Positions 6,815-10,780 of a stretch of DNA of 10,780 nt are shown one piece after another. The notes below the pieces were generated by a model, which saw only the letters and a list, made by a program, of their open reading frames with translations, searched no databases and had not been told where the DNA came from. The DNA comes from Salinisphaera sp. UBA6602 (lineage in GTDB: Bacteria > Pseudomonadota > Gammaproteobacteria > Nevskiales > Salinisphaeraceae): assembly GCA_002433465.1 (NCBI GenBank), contig DJIE01000050.1:642-11421 (forward strand), read 5' to 3'. Within the stretch, counting starts at the first letter, position 1, and every line of letters begins with the position of its first letter. A program made the position numbers and the translations under genes.

Positions 6815-7663
6815 CTAACCAGGCGATGCGGGCGTGCGCAAATCCAGATCGAAAAACATATCGTCGCCCATGACCTGATGTCGGCAGCTCGGCCGCAGCG
6901 CGGTGTCGAGGCGCATGATCGGTTCCAGCGACAGCGCCGGGCGCCCCGAGCCGATGAGCATGGGGGCGACCACCACATGCAGGCGGTCCAGCAGGCCGGC
7001 GTCGAGAAAGCGCGAGATCGTCACCCCGCCGCCCTCTACGAGCACGCGAGTCAGGCCACGGTCGGCGAGCATGGCGAGCACCGCGGCCGGGTCCATCGCC
7101 TGCGCCGGGCAGTCGAGCACCACGCGCTCTACGCCGGCCGGGCTGGGCCCGGCCTCGGGGCCGACGACATGCAGCGTAGGCGTCTCGGTATCGGCGAAAA
7201 GACCGCGATCTGCGTGCAGGCGCGCCCGGGGATCGAGCACCACGCGCACCGGATTCGTACCGTCCACGTGCCGGACCGTCAGCTGCGGGTCGTCGGCGGC
7301 GACGGTGCCAGCACCCACGATCACCGCGTCCACCAGCGCGCGCAGTCGATGCAGGTGAATACGGCTGGCGTGGCCGGTGACATAGTGGGAGTGTCCGCTG
7401 TCGGTGGCGATTCGCCCATCCAGGCTCTGGCCGAGCTGTGCGATCACGAAATGCGGCCCGCCCAGCGCGACCGGCAGCAGCGCGTCGAGCAGCGCAGCGG
7501 CCGAGGCCGAACACTCGCCCTCGAACTGCCATGCATGGCGTTCATCTATTATGATGGGCGACTGTTGCGCCTTGCTATCGGCAAGCGTGGTCGGCGCGAC
7601 GCGCGCTTTGCTGCGTGCATCCTGAATCAACCGCCAGGCGTAATCGTCGTCCATCACAGGCAT
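6815..7663 (-). CDS. RibD C-terminal-domain reductase (DHFR-like) without deaminase domain
   Basis: NADPH-dependent reductase of the RibD_C superfamily, 282 residues. The family reduces the ribosyl side chain of a GTP-derived aminopyrimidine to ribityl; stand-alone versions are the archaeal and fungal (RIB7) type. Seen here: QLGQSLDGRIA (76-86), VDAVIVGAGTVAADDPQLTVR (111-131; the GAGT and DDP turns bind NADPH), NPVRVVLD (137-144), LVEGGGVTISRFLDAGLLDRL (208-228) and VVAPMLIGSG (231-240). Residues 1-70 precede the fold and show no deaminase zinc motif (no HAE or PCxxxG..C), so this is not a bifunctional RibD; I do not recognise this extension. The start is ATG 7663 with a weak GCGAG; ATG 7654 is an alternative. 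It is divergent from the GTP cyclohydrolase II gene, which supplies a chemically matching precursor. Confidence 0.88.
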   Translation of the reverse strand: MPVMDDDYAWRLIQDARSKARVAPTTLADSKAQQSPIIIDERHAWQFEGECSASAAALLDALLPVALGGPHFVIAQLGQSLDGRIATDSGHSHYVTGHASRIHLHRLRALVDAVIVGAGTVAADDPQLTVRHVDGTNPVRVVLDPRARLHADRGLFADTETPTLHVVGPEAGPSPAGVERVVLDCPAQAMDPAAVLAMLADRGLTRVLVEGGGVTISRFLDAGLLDRLHVVVAPMLIGSGRPALSLEPIMRLDTALRPSCRHQVMGDDMFFDLDLRTPASPG

Positions 7664-7770
7664 TTTTTGCTCGCCGCAATCCTTGGTCCAACGCGGCGCG
7701 GAAAACCGCGCGGGCCACAGACTCTAGGATATTGCGTCGCCCTATGCGAACGCCTGTGAAGCGACGATCA

Positions 7771-7789
7771 CGCATGCCCGGCGCATGCG
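7771..7789. promoter_or_regulatory. Perfect inverted repeat CGCATGC-N5-GCATGCG in the reductase/ribA-like divergent spacer
   Basis: Arms 7771-7777 and 7783-7789 are exact reverse complements around CCGGC. The repeat lies 40 bp before the GTP cyclohydrolase II ATG and 8 bp before the TTTACGTA core at 7798-7805. It could be an operator or a hairpin in the 5' leader. No FMN riboswitch consensus is visible in this spacer (7664-7828). Confidence 0.35.
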
Positions 7790-7797
7790 GCTTGATT

Positions 7798-7805
7798 TTT
7801 ACGTA
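7798..7805. promoter_or_regulatory. Second copy of the TTTACGTA element
   Basis: The 12 bases at 7797-7808 agree at 9 of 12 positions with the palindrome at 2224-2235, including the central TACGTA. Both copies sit in divergent promoter spacers of the putative cluster. An 8-bp match can arise by chance, so this is only a candidate shared operator. Confidence 0.3.
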
Positions 7806-7828
7806 CAGGGACCGGATTGAGAGACAGT

Positions 7829-8977
7829 ATGCGACAGGTGGAACGATCGATATTCGATTTGCGGCGCGGCTTGCCCGTACTCATCCGCAGCAGCAGCCCA
7901 CAGACCGATAACTCGCATCCGGCCACCCTGGTCGCCCCGCTGGAAGGCATGAGCGACGATGCGCTCAAGCGCTTGGCCGAACATGCGGGCAATCCCTGTT
8001 CCCTGATCGTGACCCGCCACCGTCTGGAAGTGCTGGGCATCGATACAGAGCACGAAAGCATGGCCTTGCCGATTGGCGAGCACGACAGCGCGGCCCAGGT
8101 CATTGACTGGGCTTGCGCACGGCATCCGAAATCCCAGCCCGCAGCCGACGAGATAGCGAACGCCTGCGACGGCGATGTCGCCGGCCTATCCCTCATGCGC
8201 CGCGGTCTGCTCATTCCGGCCGCAATCACGGCTCCGGTCACCGACGAGCGCCTCGCCGCGATCGAGGCCCGGATTAAGGACGGCAGCCTGCTGGCCATCG
8301 ATACCGACGCCGTGGCCGACTACGAAAACAACGCGCCCTATTTTCTCAAGCGCATCAGCGCCGCCGACGTCCCACTGGACGATGCACCGCGCTCGCGCTT
8401 CGTGCTGTTTCGCGAAGCCGACGGAATGCGCGAGCATCTGGCCATCGTCATCGGCGATCCGGAACAATGGGCGGACGCCGTGCCGGTACGCCTGCATTCG
8501 GCCTGCCTGACCGGCGATCTGTTCGGCAGCCTGCGTTGTGACTGCGGCGAGCAGCTGCGCTCGAGCGTAGCCAAGATCGCCGACCACGGCGGCGGCGTGT
8601 TGCTCTATCTGGCCCAGGAAGGCCGCGGCATCGGGCTGGCCAACAAGCTGCGCGCCTACAGCCTGCAGGACGAAGGGCTGGATACGGTCGATGCCGACCA
8701 TGTTCTGGGGTTCGGCGACGACGAGCGCAGCTACAACGTGGCGCTGGAAATGCTGGCACAGTTGGAAATCCGGCGTATCGAGCTGCTGACCAACAACCCG
8801 ACCAAGATCGAGGCCATGAGCCGTGGCGGCGTCGAAGTCGTCCAGCGCAGCGGCGTCTACGGCCGGGTCACCCATCAGAACCGGCGTTACCTCACCGCCA
8901 AGGCCACCCGCGCCGGCCACTGGCTGGACCAGGTGCTGGGCGCCACGCCGGAAGACGCAGAAGCCGCCGATCGCTGA
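7829..8977 (+). CDS. ribA: GTP cyclohydrolase II with degenerate RibB-like N-terminal domain
   Basis: Hydrolyses GTP to 2,5-diamino-6-ribosylamino-4(3H)-pyrimidinone 5'-phosphate, formate and pyrophosphate. The protein has 382 residues. The C-terminal catalytic domain (about 195-370) is complete: zinc ligands C226, C237 and C239 in C-x10-C-x-C, QEGRGIGLANKLRAYSLQD, the LGFGDDERSY segment whose D298 and R300 correspond to the E. coli catalytic Asp/Arg, and LLTNNPTK. The N-terminal 165 residues keep RibB (DHBP synthase) landmarks such as FDLRRGLPVLI and a stretch like its MARHARGLICLALT region. They lack the DDExRENEGD metal motif and the RPGH motif, so RibB activity is not expected. ATG 7829 follows GAGAG; TTG 7817 is an alternative. 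The gene is monocistronic here. It may be a paralogue dedicated to the neighbouring cluster rather than the housekeeping enzyme, which is inference. Confidence 0.92.
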   Translation: MRQVERSIFDLRRGLPVLIRSSSPQTDNSHPATLVAPLEGMSDDALKRLAEHAGNPCSLIVTRHRLEVLGIDTEHESMALPIGEHDSAAQVIDWACARHPKSQPAADEIANACDGDVAGLSLMRRGLLIPAAITAPVTDERLAAIEARIKDGSLLAIDTDAVADYENNAPYFLKRISAADVPLDDAPRSRFVLFREADGMREHLAIVIGDPEQWADAVPVRLHSACLTGDLFGSLRCDCGEQLRSSVAKIADHGGGVLLYLAQEGRGIGLANKLRAYSLQDEGLDTVDADHVLGFGDDERSYNVALEMLAQLEIRRIELLTNNPTKIEAMSRGGVEVVQRSGVYGRVTHQNRRYLTAKATRAGHWLDQVLGATPEDAEAADR

Positions 8978-8987
8978 TCGCTGATCG
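8969..8987. repeat. Short tandem repeat GATCGCT across the GTP cyclohydrolase II stop codon
   Basis: Two full and one partial GATCGCT units (GATCGCT, GATCGCT, GATCG) span the TGA at 8975-8977. The repeat is too short to infer a function; slippage could alter the C-terminal end. Confidence 0.5.
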
Positions 8988-9070
8988 AAAACAACCGGCC
9001 TGTTGTCTTATCGGCCTGTAATCGCGTTCGTTCGCGGACAGCCCGCCTCGTGCCGTTCGTCGGGCGCCGG

Positions 9071-9085
9071 GCGCGTACTACGCGC
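9071..9085. terminator. Small hairpin between the convergent ribA-like and creatininase genes
   Basis: GCGCGT (9071-9076) and ACGCGC (9080-9085) pair perfectly around ACT, overlapping the creatininase stop codon at 9078-9080. It lies in the convergent spacer and could act as a bidirectional stop signal. There is no T-run directly after it on either strand, so the terminator role is uncertain. Confidence 0.25.
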
Positions 9086-9878
9086 GGTGGCCGATCGTTT
9101 TCAGATCAAAGGCCAGCGTTTCGGCCATGATCTCGGCCAGGCGCGCGCCAAATTGGGCGGCAAACGCGGCGCCGTGCTCGGCGCTGGCCAGACGCGCATC
9201 GCCGGCCACGCCGGCCGGATGTAGATCCTCGGCCATCCAGGCAAAGCCGGCATCGCCTTCCGGTAGGAGTGTGGCCCCCGCCTCGGCCCGACGCGCGCCA
9301 ATCGGCTTGAAGTCGGCGATATGCGCCCGGCGTACGGCCTCTGGCGCGAAATGCAGCATGAGCGAGGTTTCCAGCGCCCCGCCGTGCAGGCCATGGGCCA
9401 TCTCATGCGCTGCCAGGCTGTTCGCCGGTGCCGCAAACCGGAAATAGTTGGCCTTGACCACCAGCATGTCGTGGGCGGCGCGCAGCTTGAGCGCGGCCAG
9501 ATCGAGCACCGCCTTGTTGCCGCCGTGGCTGTTGAACAACAGCAGCCGCCGTACCCCTGCACGGGCCAGCGCCGCGCCGATCGATTCGATCGTGGTGATC
9601 GCGGTTTCCGGCGCGAGGCTGAGCGTGCCCGCATAGTTCGTATGTTCCAGGCTCGCGCCGATGGCCAGCGTGGGCAACAGGAACACCGGCGCACTGTTGT
9701 CGGGCAGGCGTTCCAGGGCCGCGCTCAGCAGACCTTCGCCAATGGTGACGTCGGTGGCCAGCGGCAGGTGCGGGCCGTGTTGCTCGATCGCGGCGACCGG
9801 CAGTACGGCCAGAGCGGCGTCGTCGGCCAACGCGTCCAGCTCGGGGCCGGTCAGGTCTTGCCAGTAGTACCAGGCCAT
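9078..9878 (-). CDS. Creatininase-family metal-dependent amidohydrolase
   Basis: Predicted cytoplasmic metalloenzyme of 266 residues, normal family length. Known members are creatininase, MftE (mycofactocin precursor peptidase) and ArfB (formamide hydrolase acting on the ring-opened GTP product in archaeal flavin/F420 synthesis). Metal-site motifs are present: PVAAIEQHGPHLPLATD (27-43; E32, H34, D43), NSHGGN (116-121; H118) and HGGALETS (165-172; E170). The H-G-G-N form is that of MftE/ArfB-like proteins rather than true creatininase, which has a Glu in that loop. ATG 9878 has GAGG 7 nt upstream, lying inside the end of a possible 21-codon ORF whose TGA is 2 nt away. Proximity to RibA-like and RibD-like genes favours an ArfB-like deformylase or amidase role, but this is inference and substrates in this family vary widely. 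Confidence 0.88.
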   Translation of the reverse strand: MAWYYWQDLTGPELDALADDAALAVLPVAAIEQHGPHLPLATDVTIGEGLLSAALERLPDNSAPVFLLPTLAIGASLEHTNYAGTLSLAPETAITTIESIGAALARAGVRRLLLFNSHGGNKAVLDLAALKLRAAHDMLVVKANYFRFAAPANSLAAHEMAHGLHGGALETSLMLHFAPEAVRRAHIADFKPIGARRAEAGATLLPEGDAGFAWMAEDLHPAGVAGDARLASAEHGAAFAAQFGARLAEIMAETLAFDLKTIGHRA

Positions 9879-9880
9879 GC

Positions 9881-9946
9881 TCAGGCCTCGACCACGGGCA
9901 GTCGCCGACTTGTGGGTTTGTCGAACGCGTTGATCGCTTGATTCAT
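9881..9946 (-). CDS. Possible 21-residue small ORF just upstream of the creatininase gene
   Basis: An ATG at 9946-9944 opens a 21-codon frame (starts MNQAINAFDK, ends RRLPVVEA) whose TGA lies 2 nt before the creatininase ATG. Its last codons carry the GAGG that would serve the creatininase, an arrangement typical of translational coupling or leader peptides. Its own ribosome site (GACGAG) is weak, and it begins 28 nt after the stop of the upstream hypothetical gene. It shows no cysteines and no feature of a known precursor peptide. It may be a leader peptide, a small protein or a chance frame. Confidence 0.35.
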   Translation of the reverse strand: MNQAINAFDKPTSRRLPVVEA

Positions 9947-9974
9947 GGTGGCTCGTCGTCGCCTGAGAAAGGCT

Positions 9975-10568
9975 CTAGTTGCTGTTTTCGCCGTCGCGCG
10001 GCGCCGGCTCGGCCACGAAGCCAAGCGTCGCCGGCATGTCGGCCCGGTCGCAGCGATGAACCGGCAGGCGTTCACCGGCAAAGACGAGCTCCAGACCCGT
10101 TGGGCGACCCGGCGCGGCTTCCAGTGCCTCGGCAAGTGCCGCCTCTTCCACCTCGGCGTCGCTACCGCTGGCACGCAGGTGTTCCAGCACCCAGGCCAGA
10201 TCCGCGCCCTGGATAAGCACCGCGCCGGCGTCGCTATCGAGCACGGCGTTACTGTCTTCGTCCAGATACAGGCCGCGCGCCTTGTCGATCGGCTGACCGG
10301 TATGGGTAACGAGCCGGTCGTCGGCCTGCACGCGCGCGATCAGCGGCGCGTATTCCAGCGTGATATAGCCGCGCTGGGGCCCGTTCTGGAAAAACCAGCG
10401 CCCGTATTCGTCCACGCCGTAGTTGCGCGCGATGGTGTCCACGATCCGTCGGTGGCGGATCACCTCGCCCTGAATCAGCCATTCGCCGCGCCGGTTCAGC
10501 CCCAGCCAGCCGAACAGTGCAGGTACGTTCGGCATGCGCGCCATCGCGCGTTCTACCCAGTCATCCAT
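9975..10568 (-). CDS. Conserved hypothetical protein (family of unknown function)
   Basis: A soluble-looking protein of 197 residues with no signal peptide or membrane segment. The N-terminus (MDDWVERAMARMPNVPALFG, then WLGLNRRGEWLI) and the segment GRWFFQNGPQRGYITLEYAP (56-75) look like a conserved proteobacterial family that I recall only as a DUF of the 294x series; the number is not certain. The second half is acidic and Ala/Glu-rich (about 132-155) and ends in a polar tail, suggesting a flexible C-terminus. The start is ATG 10568, with only a weak purine-rich site upstream. It is the probable first gene of a - strand unit that continues with the small ORF and the creatininase. The function is not known to me, and I see no catalytic motif. 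Confidence 0.75.
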   Translation of the reverse strand: MDDWVERAMARMPNVPALFGWLGLNRRGEWLIQGEVIRHRRIVDTIARNYGVDEYGRWFFQNGPQRGYITLEYAPLIARVQADDRLVTHTGQPIDKARGLYLDEDSNAVLDSDAGAVLIQGADLAWVLEHLRASGSDAEVEEAALAEALEAAPGRPTGLELVFAGERLPVHRCDRADMPATLGFVAEPAPRDGENSN

Positions 10569-10627
10569 GGCTTTCGCTCTTCGGTTCTAGACCCGCGATC
10601 ATACGATGCACCCGGCATGGCGCGACA

Positions 10628-10644
10628 GGCCCGGCATCCGGGCC
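10628..10644. repeat. Perfect inverted repeat GGCCCGG-CAT-CCGGGCC in a divergent spacer
   Basis: Seven-bp arms at 10628-10634 and 10638-10644 surround a 3-nt loop, between the divergent hypothetical gene and the oxidoreductase gene. There is no T-tract and the flanking genes diverge, so it is unlikely to be a terminator. It may be an operator or simply GC-rich spacer. Confidence 0.3.
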
Positions 10645-10692
10645 GGGCGTTCGCGAGTGGCGTGGGCGACCCCGATCTGCTGCAATCGCCGC

Positions 10693-10780
10693 ATGTACGA
10701 TCGTATCGTCATCGGCGGCGGTATCGTGGGCCTGGCCACCGCCCGCGAACTGCTGCGCCGCGAGCCCGGGCAACGGCTGG
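10693..10780 (+). CDS. lhgO: FAD-dependent oxidoreductase, N-terminal fragment, probably L-2-hydroxyglutarate dehydrogenase/oxidase
   Basis: Only 29 codons are inside the window. They start MYDRIVIGGGIVGLATAREL, a complete FAD-binding dinucleotide fold motif (G-x-G-x2-G at residues 8-13). The MYD start followed by IVIGGGIVGLAT and then L-x-R-x-PG is typical of LhgO-type proteins of the DAO family, which oxidise L-2-hydroxyglutarate to 2-oxoglutarate and pass electrons to the respiratory chain. Other DAO-family oxidases (for example glycine oxidase or glycerol-3-phosphate dehydrogenase) cannot be excluded on so little sequence. The ATG at 10693 has no clear Shine-Dalgarno. The gene is divergent from the hypothetical at 9975-10568. 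Confidence 0.68.
   Translation, partial: MYDRIVIGGGIVGLATARELLRREPGQRL

Noticed and set aside
6795..7532. 245-codon - strand frame overlapping the RibD-type reductase
   Set aside because: It is another frame of the same strand, Arg/Ala/Gly-rich and without motifs, while the reductase frame carries the full RibD_C signature.
7664..7828. FMN riboswitch upstream of the ribA-like gene
   Set aside because: I looked for the conserved riboswitch core blocks in the divergent spacer and did not see them; only an inverted repeat and a TTTACGTA element are present.
8985..9012. Weak hairpin ACAAC/GTTGT after the GTP cyclohydrolase II stop as a terminator
   Set aside because: The stem is only 5 bp of mostly A-T pairs and is followed by CTTAT rather than a T-run; too weak to list as a feature.
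9078..9946. Complete mycofactocin-like system (small peptide plus MftE-type creatininase)
   Set aside because: No radical-SAM MftC, MftB chaperone or MftA-like C-terminal motif is present; only the creatininase family membership and a doubtful small ORF are shared.

Overview
The window is high-GC chromosomal DNA from a proteobacterium. Gene types and codon use suggest a gammaproteobacterium of the Salinisphaera/Xanthomonas/Halomonas kind, but this is an impression and not a marker-based assignment. No rRNA, tRNA, CRISPR array or intact mobile element is visible. All assignments below rest on motifs read by eye, without database searches.

Layout. (1) 1-545 (-) is the N-terminal part of a cyclopropane-fatty-acyl-phospholipid synthase (cfa), cut by the window edge. 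A 193-197 bp divergent spacer with an AT-rich pair of direct repeats separates it from (2) a universal stress protein (+, 742-1182). (3) A CDP-alcohol phosphatidyltransferase (-, 1298-2053) diverges from (4) a five-gene + strand operon (2270-6544): an MDR dehydrogenase without the usual zinc ligands, a 6-pyruvoyl-tetrahydropterin-synthase-like protein lacking key catalytic residues, a GT4 glycosyltransferase, a SAM methyltransferase and a flippase-like membrane protein (LPG_synthase_TM family). The last four genes are tightly packed and three junctions are 4-bp start/stop overlaps. (5) After a 270 bp convergent spacer comes a RibD C-terminal-domain reductase without a deaminase domain (-, 6815-7663). 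It diverges from (6) a GTP cyclohydrolase II with a degenerate RibB-like N-terminal domain (+, 7829-8977). (7) Convergent to that lies a - strand group: a conserved hypothetical (9975-10568), a possible 21-codon ORF (9881-9946), and a creatininase-family amidohydrolase (9078-9878). (8) 10693-10780 (+) is the start of an FAD-dependent oxidoreductase, probably L-2-hydroxyglutarate dehydrogenase/oxidase (lhgO).

The most interesting block is 1298-9878. It brings together GTP ring opening (RibA-like), pyrimidine side-chain reduction (RibD-C), a creatininase/ArfB-type amidohydrolase, a PTPS-fold protein, a dehydrogenase, a glycosyltransferase, a methyltransferase, a CDP-alcohol transferase and a flippase-like protein. 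I infer a candidate pathway that makes a GTP-derived pyrimidine, pterin or flavin-like compound, decorates it, and possibly attaches it to or moves it across the membrane. A shared TTTACGTA element in the two divergent promoter regions weakly supports common control. The product is unknown to me and the pathway is a hypothesis.
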